NCBI GenBank assembly: GCA_028767165.1
Contig: JARACJ010000003.1
Coordinates: 62,001-126,000 of the forward strand
Reading direction: 5' to 3'
DNA: 64,000 bases
Source of the DNA: Proteobacteria bacterium DTSAM18
GTDB taxonomy: Bacteria; Myxococcota_A; UBA796; GCA-2862545
The position numbers and the translations under genes were made by a program. Below are positions 55,834-64,000 of the stretch, one piece after another. How positions within the stretch are numbered: the first letter of the stretch is position 1; each line of letters begins with the position of its first letter. The notes under the pieces were generated by a model, which saw only the letters and a list, made by a program, of their open reading frames with translations, was not told the origin of the DNA and made no database searches.

Positions 55834-56409
55834 ATGCAGAACCTCACCACCAAGGTCCTACTCCCCGAATCCAAGGATGTGCAGGTGGTCGATCTCGACG
55901 CCCGCCTGATGCAGGAGCGCATCGTCTTCCTGGGCACCCAGGTGACCAACGAGACGGCCAACGCGCTGGTCAAGCAGCTGCTGTTCCTCGAGGCGATCGA
56001 CGCCACCAAGCCCATCACCCTGTACATCAACAGCCCCGGTGGCTCCGTCGTCGACGGCATGGCCATCTACGACTGCATCCGGCGCCTTTCCTGTCCGGTG
56101 CACGCCGTCGTGAGCGGCATGGCGGCTTCCATGGGTGCCGTCATCCTGTCCGGCTGCGAGAAGGGCCACCGCTACGCGCTGCCGCACTCCGAGGTCCTGC
56201 TGCATCAGCCCCTCGGCGGCGCCCAGGGCCAGGCCACCGACATCGAGATCAGCACCAAGCGTCTGCTTCGCATGAAGAAGACCCTGCTGTCCATCCTGGC
56301 GGAGAACACCGGCCACCCCTACGAGAAGCTCGTGGAAGACTGCGACCGTGACTACTGGATGGAGGCCCACGAGGCCCTCGAGTACGGCATCGTCGACAAG
56401 GTCCTCTGA
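55834..56409 (+). CDS. clpP: ATP-dependent Clp protease proteolytic subunit
   Basis: 191 residues, standard length. The triad is Ser99 (GMAASMGA), His124 (LLHQPLGG) and Asp173 (DCDRDYWM). INSPGGSVVDGMAIYD is the oligomer/oxyanion region. The ATG at 55834 has AGAGGAAG upstream; an upstream in-frame ATG at 55777 adds 19 non-homologous residues. It forms tetradecamers that degrade substrates delivered by ClpX or ClpA. No tig, clpX or lon flanks it, unlike the usual tig-clpP-clpX order, so this may be a second or relocated copy. Confidence 0.95.
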   Translation: MQNLTTKVLLPESKDVQVVDLDARLMQERIVFLGTQVTNETANALVKQLLFLEAIDATKPITLYINSPGGSVVDGMAIYDCIRRLSCPVHAVVSGMAASMGAVILSGCEKGHRYALPHSEVLLHQPLGGAQGQATDIEISTKRLLRMKKTLLSILAENTGHPYEKLVEDCDRDYWMEAHEALEYGIVDKVL

Positions 56410-56455
56410 GCAGCAGAGAGCCGGCGTCCGGGGCACAGCAGCCCCCGGATGCACG

Positions 56456-56490
56456 AGAGCCCCGCACCAGCGATGGTGCGGGGCTCTTTC
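56456..56490 (+). terminator. Terminator after clpP
   Basis: Perfect 14-bp arms (56456-56469 and 56474-56487) capped by a GCGA GNRA-type tetraloop are followed by TTTC. The dksA stop is 29 bases away on the opposite strand, so it could serve both genes. Confidence 0.85.
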
Positions 56491-56518
56491 GTGTAGGGCC
56501 CAGGGCGGCGTGTGAGGC

Positions 56519-56929
56519 TCACATACGGCGGCGGGACCCCTCACGGTGCTCGGCTTCCGTCTTGCAGTCGATGCACAGGGTGGCGACGGGACGGGCCAGC
56601 AGGCGGTGGTAGGTGATGTCGGCGCCGCAGTTCTCGCACACGCCCAGCTCGCCCTCGGGGATGCGGGACAGGGAGTGGCGGATCTTCTGGAGCATCTTGC
56701 GTTCACGATCGGCCATGCGCAGGGTGAAGTCGCGGTTGGAGGCGTTCACGGCGATGTCGAGGGTGTCGGGATCGAGGATCTGATCCTCCACGAGGTCGCC
56801 CATGGCTTCCTTGCTGTGGCTCAGCAGGGTCTCCATCTGGCTCTCGAGGAGCTCCTTGATGTGCATCACCTGCTCGGGGGTCAGGTACTCGTCTTCGTAG
56901 GTGACGTCGGTGGTATCTTGACCGGCCAT
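56519..56929 (-). CDS. dksA: DksA/TraR-family zinc-finger transcription factor
   Basis: 136 residues. The coiled-coil N-terminal half (MHIKELLESQMETLLSHSKEAM, ASNRDFTLRMADRERKMLQKI) matches DksA. The C4 zinc finger is Cys98-x2-Cys101 and Cys119-x2-Cys122. The helix-tip region DPDTLDIA holds acidic residues in the place of the E. coli DxxDxA tip. DksA binds the RNA polymerase secondary channel with ppGpp. GGAGG precedes the ATG at 56929. Confidence 0.9.
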   Translation of the reverse strand: MAGQDTTDVTYEDEYLTPEQVMHIKELLESQMETLLSHSKEAMGDLVEDQILDPDTLDIAVNASNRDFTLRMADRERKMLQKIRHSLSRIPEGELGVCENCGADITYHRLLARPVATLCIDCKTEAEHREGSRRRM

Positions 56930-56955
56930 GGGGTCCTCCGGAAGGGTCGGCGCAC

Positions 56956-56985
56956 ACATTAGGGCAGCGCGGGGCGGTGCGGCAA
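56956..56985 (-). promoter_or_regulatory. Candidate dksA promoter
   Basis: On the minus strand TTGCCG and TAATGT are separated by 18 bases, and the implied start lies about 20 bases before the dksA ATG. The spacing and position are good; the -10 is only a fair match. Confidence 0.4.
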
Positions 56986-57051
56986 GAGGGAAAACGACCC
57001 CCCGTCCGGAGTCCCGTTTTCATCGTCCTCCTGCGATGGAAAAGGCACAGG

Positions 57052-57085
57052 GGCGTCACCTCGTCGCCTGATGGGGGGTGACGCC
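57052..57085. promoter_or_regulatory. Inverted repeat between dksA and the Nma111-like gene
   Basis: GGCGTCACC (57052-57060) and GGTGACGCC (57077-57085) are perfect 9-bp arms with a 16-base spacer, lying 67 bases before the ATG at 57152 in a divergent region. The two-half-site spacing would suit a dimeric regulator, but no known box is recognised. Confidence 0.35.
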
Positions 57086-57151
57086 TCGCGACAAGCGTGC
57101 AGAACCCCCCGTGGTACACCGATACGAATCAGGACCCCGGTGTGAGCAAGG

Positions 57152-59989
57152 ATGGTGCGCGTGAGGATGCTCTTGGGAACCCTTCTGGTGGTGGCGGGAA
57201 CGGCTTCGGCGGAGGAGGGGCGGTGGGCCCGGACGCTGGAGGAGGTGTCCGGCTCGGTGCTGTCGATCCAGATGGATCGCACGGTGAGCTTCGACACCAC
57301 CGCACGCGGCAATTCGCAGGCCACGGGCTTCGTGGTGGATGCCGAGCGAGGGCTCGTGCTCACGAACCGGCACGTGGTGTCGCCGGGGCCGATCCTCGCC
57401 GTCGGTCGCTTCCAGGACGATCTGGAGGTGCCGCTGGTGCCCATCTACCGGGATCCGGTGCACGACTTCGGCGTGTTCCGGTTCGACACGTCGCGGGTCG
57501 ATGCGGATCACCTGCAGTCCCTGGAGCTGCGGCCGGACGAGGCCCGGGTCGGGCTCGAGATCCGCGTGGTGGGCAACGACGCCGGTGAGAAGCTGGCCTT
57601 CCTCGGTGGCACGCTGGCCCGCCTCGACCGCCAGGCACCCAACTACGGCCGGGGCAGCTACAACGACTTCAACACCTTCTACTACCAGGCCTCCAGCGCC
57701 ACCTCGGGAGGGTCGTCGGGATCACCGGTCATCAGCGAGGCCGGCCACGTCGTGGCGCTCAATGCCGGGGGCAACAGCCGCTCCGCGGCGTCGTTCTACC
57801 TGCCCCTGCAGCGCGTCGAGCGTGCCCTCGACCTGCTCCGTGAGGGCCGTGAGGTCACCCGTGGGAGCCTGCAGACCACTTTCGTGGCCCAGACCCTCGA
57901 GGACTCCCGCAAGCTCGGCCTGTCGGACGCCACCCGGCGGCGCCTGGCCGACGCGGGCGGGCACGTGCTCGCCGTGCAGTCGGTCCTGCGGGAGGGGGTC
58001 GGCTGGGGGCACCTGCAGGAAGGCGACCTGCTGGTGGCGGTGGACGGCCGCGTCATCACCGACTTCGTGACCCTGGAGTCCATCCTGGACGACGCGGTGG
58101 GGCGCACGCTGCAGGTGGAGCTCGAGAGGGCAGGGGCGCTGGTCACCGAGCAGGTGAGGGTGGAGGACCTGTTCGCCATCACGCCGTCGGCCTTCGCACA
58201 GCTCGAGGACGGCGTGTACCACAACCTGTCCTACCAGCTCGCCCGCTCGTACAACCTGCCCCTGGGGGGCGTGTACGTGGCGATGGGCGGCTACGGAGGC
58301 AAGCGCTCCGGCATTCCCGGCGGCTCGGTGATCGTGGAGATGGCGGGCCGTCCGATCGCCACGGTGGACGATCTCGTGCAGGTCTGGGCCGAACAGCCCC
58401 GGGGCGCCCAGGTGCAGGTGCGCTACTACCTCGTGTCGTCGCCGCACCAGGTGCGGGTGGCCGTTTGGCCGGTCGACGGGGACTGGTTCCATGATCGCGT
58501 GTGCACCCTCGGCGAGGAGACCTGGCCCTGCCAGGACGTGCAGCCCAACCTGGAGCGCGAGTCCCAGCCGGTGGCGTCCACGAGCTGGCGCGACGACGGC
58601 CCGAGGGGCCTGAAGCTCGTGCGGCGCAGCCAGGTGGGTGTCGAGGTCGATCTGCCCGTCACCTACGACGGCGTGTCGGGTGCGTCCTACATGGGCATGG
58701 GCCTCGTGGTCGACGCCGACGAGGGACTCGTCGTGGCGGATCGGAACACCGCGCCCCTGCTGCTCGGAGACGTGTGGCTCACCTTCGCCCGTGATCTGCA
58801 GGTGCCGGCGGAGGTGGTGGCGAACCACCCGCTGCACAACCTCACGCTGTTGCGCTACGACCCGGCCCTGGTGGGCGACACCCCTGTCCGGAGTGCCGAT
58901 CTGGTGGACCACATGCCCGAGGTCGACGATCGGCTGCGCTACTTCGGGTTCTCCGAGGATGGCCGCGAGATGTTCGAGGCGGTCACGGTGGACCAGGTGG
59001 GCCCATCCGGCGCCGTCACGGGCTACCGGGGGCGCTTCGTGGATCGCACGACGCCGGTGATCGACGTGAAGCCGGAGCCCGCACGCGGCATGGGTGTCCT
59101 CGCCGACAAGCGGGGCCGTGTCCACGCCCTGTGGGGCACCTTCTACACCCAGGCCGGCCGGCAGGAGTCGGAGGTGCCGGGCGGCATTCCCGCCTGGGTG
59201 ATTTCCGAGTTCGTCCAGCAGTGGCGTGAGGGCCGTGAGGTGCCCCTGCTCGGCGCGGTGTTCGCACCCATCCCCCTGACCGAAGCGCGCCGGCTCGGTC
59301 TGCAGGATGCCCAGGTCGCGGCGCTCGCGGCCGCCGACGAGCGCCGGATCGCGCTGCAGGTACGCACCGTCGACTCGGCACTCGTCGAGGCGGATCTGCT
59401 GCACGTGGGCGATGTGGTGGTGAAGGTCGACGGCCACACGGTCACGCGTCCCGTCGAGGTGCAGCGGGCCCTGTCCACACGGGGGGCCACCACCTTCGAG
59501 CTGCTCCGCCATGGCGAGCTGCGGCAGGTGCGCGTCACACCGGAGGCGGCCGACCTGTACGGCACCTCCACGCTGCTGCAGTGGCAGGGCGCCGTGCTTC
59601 AGGCCACGCCCTACCAGCTCCGCATGCTCCATGGTCTGCCGACCGGTCAGGTGTACGTGGACAGCGTGACCGGTGGCTCTCCCGCACGCAGGGCGGGCCT
59701 CTCGCCCACGAGCCGCGTGCTCGCGGTGAACGAGCAGCCCGTGGACTCCCTGGAGACCTTCCTGGCCCTGGCGGCCCAGGTGGAGGACGGCACGTACATG
59801 CGCCTGCTGGTCGAGGACGTGCGCGGCCGCAAGCAGGTGCTGACCCTGCGGCCCGACCGCCACTACTGGCCCGGCGCGTGGTTCACGTTTGGCGCCGAAG
59901 AGGGATGGCGCCGCGAGCCCACCGAACGGGGGGAGCTGAGCAGCACCAGCTCGGCTTCGGGGGTACAGGCGCCCGCGCAGGGGATGTAG
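57152..59989 (+). CDS. Double-HtrA PDZ protease resembling eukaryotic Nma111, 945 aa
   Basis: A signal peptide (MLLGTLLVVAGTASA) precedes an active HtrA module: ATGFVVDAERGLVLTNRHVV (His74), YRDPVHDFG (Asp105), EIRVVGNDAGEKL and GGSSGSPV (Ser189). PDZ segments follow near 270-345 and 370-440. A second protease-like module (~500-720) has lost its triad: VVADRNTAP at the His position and PARGMGVL at the Ser position. Two more PDZ-like regions lie near 745-810 and 850-920, ending HYWPGAWF. The order and several motifs match yeast Nma111, but the signal peptide implies export. The Shine-Dalgarno is weak; ATG 57167 is an alternative start. Confidence 0.88.
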   Translation: MVRVRMLLGTLLVVAGTASAEEGRWARTLEEVSGSVLSIQMDRTVSFDTTARGNSQATGFVVDAERGLVLTNRHVVSPGPILAVGRFQDDLEVPLVPIYRDPVHDFGVFRFDTSRVDADHLQSLELRPDEARVGLEIRVVGNDAGEKLAFLGGTLARLDRQAPNYGRGSYNDFNTFYYQASSATSGGSSGSPVISEAGHVVALNAGGNSRSAASFYLPLQRVERALDLLREGREVTRGSLQTTFVAQTLEDSRKLGLSDATRRRLADAGGHVLAVQSVLREGVGWGHLQEGDLLVAVDGRVITDFVTLESILDDAVGRTLQVELERAGALVTEQVRVEDLFAITPSAFAQLEDGVYHNLSYQLARSYNLPLGGVYVAMGGYGGKRSGIPGGSVIVEMAGRPIATVDDLVQVWAEQPRGAQVQVRYYLVSSPHQVRVAVWPVDGDWFHDRVCTLGEETWPCQDVQPNLERESQPVASTSWRDDGPRGLKLVRRSQVGVEVDLPVTYDGVSGASYMGMGLVVDADEGLVVADRNTAPLLLGDVWLTFARDLQVPAEVVANHPLHNLTLLRYDPALVGDTPVRSADLVDHMPEVDDRLRYFGFSEDGREMFEAVTVDQVGPSGAVTGYRGRFVDRTTPVIDVKPEPARGMGVLADKRGRVHALWGTFYTQAGRQESEVPGGIPAWVISEFVQQWREGREVPLLGAVFAPIPLTEARRLGLQDAQVAALAAADERRIALQVRTVDSALVEADLLHVGDVVVKVDGHTVTRPVEVQRALSTRGATTFELLRHGELRQVRVTPEAADLYGTSTLLQWQGAVLQATPYQLRMLHGLPTGQVYVDSVTGGSPARRAGLSPTSRVLAVNEQPVDSLETFLALAAQVEDGTYMRLLVEDVRGRKQVLTLRPDRHYWPGAWFTFGAEEGWRREPTERGELSSTSSASGVQAPAQGM

Positions 59990-60072
59990 GGCCGGTCGGT
60001 ACCGGCTCCCGTGCGGACGCTGGGAGCCGGGTCGGGAGGGCAGTCGGCCGGTTCGCTGGCCCCGGAACACGA

Positions 60073-60214
<142 letters not shown>

Positions 60215-60228
<14 letters not shown>

Positions 60229-60243
60229 GGGGCGCGCCGTCAC
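60215..60243 (-). promoter_or_regulatory. Promoter of tRNA-Leu copy 1
   Basis: On the minus strand GTGACG and TACAAG are separated by 17 bases. The same GTGACG-N17-TAnnAG arrangement occurs before copy 2 although the spacer sequence differs, which supports selection on both boxes. Confidence 0.65.
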
Positions 60244-60342
60244 GCGGTTTGTGCATGTTTCCTGACAGTGTCGGTCGGAGGGCGGAAACCGGGCGGTGGG
60301 GGAGCGGCCGTCACTGGGGGCGGAACCGGGAGCAAGAACGAG

Positions 60343-60484
<142 letters not shown>

Positions 60485-60498
<14 letters not shown>

Positions 60499-60513
60499 CT
60501 GCAGCCCCGTCAC
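60485..60513 (-). promoter_or_regulatory. Promoter of tRNA-Leu copy 2
   Basis: On the minus strand GTGACG and TATTAG are separated by 17 bases. The -10 is closer to consensus than that of copy 1 (TACAAG), suggesting copy 2 may be the stronger unit. Confidence 0.65.
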
Positions 60514-60654
60514 CCTGTTTTTTGGATTTTTCGTACCGGCCCAGGTGCAACCGTGGCTCTGGTGGAGGGCGGGTCCAGGTGCGCTGCAAGCCTGAGGTCA
60601 TCCGCCGATGTCGTCACCATGACGCATGGTCGGGGACGCGAGCGAGGAGGGTGG

Positions 60655-62220
60655 ATGACGGCATGGTTGTGGATGGCGGTGGCGCTGGCAGGTGAGCCGG
60701 CGATTCCTGCAACGGATCCCATTCCGGGCCTGGTCTGGCGGGCAGACGACCCCGCGACGTTCCACGTGGTGGGGCGGCACATCGTGTCCGTCGACCGGGG
60801 CACCTTCTTGGTGTACGATCTGGAGGGTCGGCTGACGGCCCAGGGGTTCATCGACCATGACCCGCTGAAGGTGCAGGAGGGCGTGGTCGGGGAACAGTAC
60901 GTCTGGATCGTGCGGCAGGAAGACGCCTCCCTCGCCTTGGCCGGTATTGATGGGTGGAGCGGCAAGCTGTGGAAGGAGACCTTCTCGCGTGAGGAACTGT
61001 GGCCTGGCGCGGACCCGGGCGCGGACTGGAGGGTGACGCGGGTCGCGGCCTTCGGAGGGGAGATCGACCTGCTCCTGGAGGGGCAGGTGGGCCTGAGAGG
61101 ACAGCTCCGCGTGGTGAGGGTTGCGGACGGGCGCGTCCTGGCGGCTCGCAACCTCGCGCATGTTCCCCACACCGCCACGGCGAGAGACGGCATCCTGGGC
61201 ATCGGCTACCGCCTCGACAAGCGTCGCTACAGGCTCGAGACGGTCGATGGGGTCCTCGGCACCTTCGAGGTCGACGAGGACTTCGACCACATGGATGGAC
61301 CCTACTGGTTCCCTGGAAAGGAACCAGGCACCGCCCACGTGCTCATGGTGTTGACGGCCACGCGCAAGCGCCAGCTCATCCTGCATCGGCACACCATCAG
61401 GGCCGGTGGGGTCATCGAGTCCCGCTCCTTGCGTGCGCCCGACGTGCCCATCCCATCGCCCTACTTCTACCACTGGGTCCGCTGGCAGCTCGTGGATCAC
61501 GATCAGCGTGATGGTCGGATGGCGCTCAGCTTCGCCTTCGGCGCGCCTGTTCGCAAGCCCTCCACGGCCGGCACGGCGAGGGCAACGGATCCGAGCAGCC
61601 TGCAGGCTCCCGTCGTGGAGACCGCGAAGGGACAGTCGGCGGAGGGCAAGGCCCAGACCCTGTCCCAGGCCACCTGGTGGCAGATGCACGACGAAGTTCA
61701 GGTCCAGTTCCTGCACAACCGCGCGTTGCTCCTGGATGAGGCGTTCTCCCTGTTGGTGGCGGTCCGACACGAGGACGCGATCCTCATGTCGGCGACCCAG
61801 GCCCGGCGGGACACCCGGGATCTGGAGGGCAGGGGCGTCGTGTATGGACCGGGCCCCGGGTTCCGTCTGTTCCAGGACGTGCGGGTCACGCCCGACGGCA
61901 TGCACTGGTGGGTCCGGACGGGTGATGTGCAGCTCACGTCCTGGCAGTGTCGCGGTGACGAGGTCATAGTGGACGTCCTGACCCCGCGGGAGCCTGGCGT
62001 CCGTGCCGCGCTTCGGGCGTGGCCGGGCATCTTCTACGACGTGCCTGATGGTCGACTGGTGACCATGTGGCCGAACCGGGGCCTGGTTCCGGCGTCCGAG
62101 ACGCTCCAGCTCGGCCACCTCGGAAGGCCGGAGGATCTGTTCGTCGGCGTCGGCGCGGTGCCCTTCCTCTCCGCCGACCGCCAGGTGGCCACTGAACCCG
62201 AGGAGCACGAGGGCCGATAG
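60655..62220 (+). CDS. Exported protein of unknown family, first of a tandem paralogue pair, 521 aa
   Basis: The ATG at 60655 has GAGGAGG 6 bases upstream and gives a short signal peptide (MTAWLWMAVALAGEP). The frame is open back through the tRNA region, but that is not coding. WRADDPATFHVVG, YDLEGR, RDTRDLEGRG, FRLFQDVRV and RAWPGIFYDVPDG recur in the next gene, so they are paralogues. Alternating short strands and Gly/Asp turns suggest a beta-propeller-like fold. A Ser/Thr/Ala-rich insertion near residues 300-340 is specific to this copy. Family and function unknown. Confidence 0.75.
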   Translation: MTAWLWMAVALAGEPAIPATDPIPGLVWRADDPATFHVVGRHIVSVDRGTFLVYDLEGRLTAQGFIDHDPLKVQEGVVGEQYVWIVRQEDASLALAGIDGWSGKLWKETFSREELWPGADPGADWRVTRVAAFGGEIDLLLEGQVGLRGQLRVVRVADGRVLAARNLAHVPHTATARDGILGIGYRLDKRRYRLETVDGVLGTFEVDEDFDHMDGPYWFPGKEPGTAHVLMVLTATRKRQLILHRHTIRAGGVIESRSLRAPDVPIPSPYFYHWVRWQLVDHDQRDGRMALSFAFGAPVRKPSTAGTARATDPSSLQAPVVETAKGQSAEGKAQTLSQATWWQMHDEVQVQFLHNRALLLDEAFSLLVAVRHEDAILMSATQARRDTRDLEGRGVVYGPGPGFRLFQDVRVTPDGMHWWVRTGDVQLTSWQCRGDEVIVDVLTPREPGVRAALRAWPGIFYDVPDGRLVTMWPNRGLVPASETLQLGHLGRPEDLFVGVGAVPFLSADRQVATEPEEHEGR

Positions 62221-62258
62221 GCAGGGGTCAGGGCGTCCTCAAGCCCACGGGAGGTCCC

Positions 62259-63806
62259 TTGCTCTCAGCGCTCCTGCTCGCCGCCCAGCTCGCCACCGCC
62301 CAGCCGCTGCCCGCCACCGAGTGGGTCGGCGACCTCGTCTGGCGACAGGACGACCCCGCCACGTTCCACGTCATCGGCGAGCACGTGCTGTCGACGCACC
62401 TGGGCGCGTGGACCCTGTACGACCTGCGTGGCAACGAGGTCGCCACCGGTGAGGTCGATCTGTCGGAGCGGCGCATGGCGGAGGGTGTGACGGGACACAG
62501 CTACGCCTGGCTCACCCAGGACCCGGACGGGCTGCTCACCGTGCACTCGGTGGACGGGCGCTCCGGTCGCTTCCTCCGGCAGCAGATCGCGGCCCAGGAC
62601 CTGTGGCCGGAAGCCCGCACGATGAAGGACTTCGTCATCGCGGAGGGAGCGGTCGACGGAAGCCTGGTGGATCTGCTGCTGGTGGGGAGGCGCAAGCTCC
62701 GGGGGCAGCAGCTGCTCGTGCGGTTCAGGGAAGGAAAGGTCGTCACCCACCGGGATCTGCCCCGTGAGCCCGCCGCCTCGACGGCCGAGCATGGACTCAC
62801 GCTGCTGATGCAGGAAGGGGACCGCTCCTACTCGCTCCTCACGGCGGAGGGGGAGCTCGGCCGGTTCGAGACGGCCGAGGCCTTCCAGGCGGCGGATGGT
62901 CCCCACTGGCTGCCAGGTCCGAACGAGGGGGAGCACAGCCTGGTGGTGGTCCTCACGGCCGCCGAGCGCGGACAGGCGATGATGCACCGGCACGTGCTCC
63001 GGGACGGTGCGCTCCTGCGGACGGAGAAGGCGGACACCTTCAGCCTGCGCGTGCCGGATGCCCGTCGCACCGACTTCGAGCACTGGAACCTCATCGACTG
63101 GGACATCCACGACGGTCGCGTGGCGCTCACGTTCGCCAGCCACTACCGCTTCTCGGAGACGACCACCCTGTCGTCCACCTACGCGGGCACGAGCTTCTAC
63201 GAGCCCGGCTACTACAACGCCGGCCCGTTCCGAACCCTGGAGGTGCAGGAACGGATGGACCGCACGCGCTTCCGCCGGCAGTTCGCCATCCTGTTCGACG
63301 AGGCGTTCCACCCCACCGGTCTCATCCACCACGACGACGAGTGGAACATGGAGACCCGTCAGGCCACCCGGGACACCCGGGATCGGCAGGGGCAGGGCAC
63401 GCGCTACACCGCGCAGCAGGGGTACCGGCTGTTCCAGGACGTCAAGGTCGAGCCGGTCGGCATGAGCTGGCGTATCCGTGACAGCGATCGCCACCTCGTG
63501 CACTACCGCCTCACGGGGAACCAGGTGGAGCGGGTGGCCTACGACCGGGACAACCTCGAGGCCTGGGCGGCCATGCGCGCCTGGCCCGGCATCTTCTACG
63601 ACGTCGCCGATGGCCGGACCGTGCTCATGATCCCCTCGACCCTGGGGCTGCAGGCCGTGCGCGGGATGACCCCGCAGCAGGAGTGGACCCACCGGGACGA
63701 GGACCTGAACGTGTGGATCACCACGACGACCACGTCCCATGGCCTGTCCGACAACGACGAAGGGCGGCCCGAAGAGCCGCCCTACGAAGAGACCATGGAG
63801 CCCTGA
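62259..63806 (+). CDS. Exported protein of unknown family, second of a tandem paralogue pair, 515 aa
   Basis: A TTG start follows GGGAGGT and yields a signal peptide (MLSALLLAAQLATAQ). It aligns throughout with the preceding gene: WRQDDPATFHVIG, RDTRDRQGQG, YRLFQDVKV and RAWPGIFYDVADG. The region aligned to the partner's Ser/Thr-rich insertion is replaced by a Tyr/Gly-rich segment (TSFYEPGYYNAGPF). It ends in an acidic Pro-rich tail (EGRPEEPPYEETMEP). The 38-base gap to the first copy suggests one operon. Function unknown. Confidence 0.75.
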   Translation: MLSALLLAAQLATAQPLPATEWVGDLVWRQDDPATFHVIGEHVLSTHLGAWTLYDLRGNEVATGEVDLSERRMAEGVTGHSYAWLTQDPDGLLTVHSVDGRSGRFLRQQIAAQDLWPEARTMKDFVIAEGAVDGSLVDLLLVGRRKLRGQQLLVRFREGKVVTHRDLPREPAASTAEHGLTLLMQEGDRSYSLLTAEGELGRFETAEAFQAADGPHWLPGPNEGEHSLVVVLTAAERGQAMMHRHVLRDGALLRTEKADTFSLRVPDARRTDFEHWNLIDWDIHDGRVALTFASHYRFSETTTLSSTYAGTSFYEPGYYNAGPFRTLEVQERMDRTRFRRQFAILFDEAFHPTGLIHHDDEWNMETRQATRDTRDRQGQGTRYTAQQGYRLFQDVKVEPVGMSWRIRDSDRHLVHYRLTGNQVERVAYDRDNLEAWAAMRAWPGIFYDVADGRTVLMIPSTLGLQAVRGMTPQQEWTHRDEDLNVWITTTTTSHGLSDNDEGRPEEPPYEETMEP

Positions 63807-63817
63807 GGCCCCCTGGG

Positions 63818-64000
63818 TCAGGCCAGTGCGTGGAACACGTCCTGCACGTCGTCGTCCTGCTCGAGCTTGTCGATGAGCTCGAGGACCTCGTTCAGCTCGT
63901 CGTCGCCGAGCTCCATGAGGTTGTGGGGGACCCACTCCACACCGGTGGAGACGGGCTCGATGCCCATGCCCTCGAGGCCGGCCTGCAGATCGCCGAAGCT
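63818..64000 (-). CDS. YebC/PmpR-family regulatory protein, C-terminal 60 aa (cut by window edge)
   Basis: Only the last 60 codons are inside the window. LEGMGIEPVSTGVEWVPHN, then ELGDDELNEVLELIDKLEQ and DDVQDVFHALA, match the C-terminal domain of YebC-type proteins (usual length ~245). These are cytoplasmic transcriptional regulators or, by recent work on homologues, translation factors for proline-rich stretches. It is convergent with the paralogue pair, 11 bases apart. Confidence 0.85.
   Translation of the reverse strand, partial: SFGDLQAGLEGMGIEPVSTGVEWVPHNLMELGDDELNEVLELIDKLEQDDDVQDVFHALA

Noticed and set aside
63818-64000. Unknown small acidic peptide at the right edge
   Set aside because: Reverse-strand reading matches the C-terminal domain of YebC, so it is a truncated known family rather than a novel small gene.

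Overview
This is a high-GC bacterial chromosome segment, most consistent with a Myxococcota (deltaproteobacterial) or related predatory/gliding lineage. That placement is inference, resting on five secreted Asp-rich repeat proteins that end in a Cys + hydrophobic stretch + Arg-rich tail (MYXO-CTERM-like), very large FG-GAP and MopE-type proteins, a kinase/ATPase/TPR signalling protein and many lipoproteins. I see no CRISPR array, insertion sequence, phage gene, rRNA or replication origin.

Layout. 1-6.7 kb is housekeeping: the C-terminal half of mfd, glpK, recN, an unrecognised protein, an Hpt protein and slyX. 6.8-34 kb is dominated by secreted Ca2+-binding-type repeat proteins: a 2199-residue FG-GAP/MopE/PKD-like protein, a Nudix-methyltransferase fusion, a small lipoprotein, a ~1990-residue protein built of DCDD repeats, then an operon-like run ompA - tspA1 - tspB1, a 44-bp hairpin-repeat array with two strong terminators, and a diverged second copy of the two-gene cassette (tspA2 - tspB2). 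33.9-41.8 kb holds a 2OG-Fe(II) oxygenase, a eukaryotic-type 6-phosphofructo-2-kinase/fructose-2,6-bisphosphatase, two divergent lipoproteins, a glutaredoxin/A-type-carrier-like/rhodanese fusion, a MutT-type Nudix protein, an EI24 membrane protein and a SprT-like/DUF2786 protein. 41.8-47.7 kb has tRNA-Thr(CGT) and an overlapping maoC - fabG - protein kinase operon. 47.8-51.7 kb has an RsmC-like methyltransferase, an HtrA protease and an aldehyde dehydrogenase. 51.7-55.7 kb has a TonB-dependent receptor with a co-transcribed lipoprotein plus another lipoprotein. 55.8-64 kb has clpP, dksA, a double-HtrA protein resembling yeast Nma111, two nearly identical tRNA-Leu(GAG) units, a tandem pair of exported paralogues of unknown function, and the C-terminus of a YebC-family regulator.

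Best candidate for an undescribed system. ompA - tspA1 - tspB1 overlap by 1 and 4 bases. The TspA and TspB proteins combine a ThuA/class-I-amidotransferase-like N-terminal domain with thrombospondin type-3 repeats and a C-terminal sorting tail, and the A/B cassette is duplicated immediately downstream with the same 4-base overlap. Codon choice in the first copy looks like that of a highly expressed gene. I infer a Ca2+-dependent surface assembly anchored through a sorting tail and an OmpA-like protein. No function is proven from sequence.

Starts were chosen by Shine-Dalgarno placement and family alignment from memory. Several genes appear to use TTG or GTG. Family names are recognised from motifs; no database search was run.
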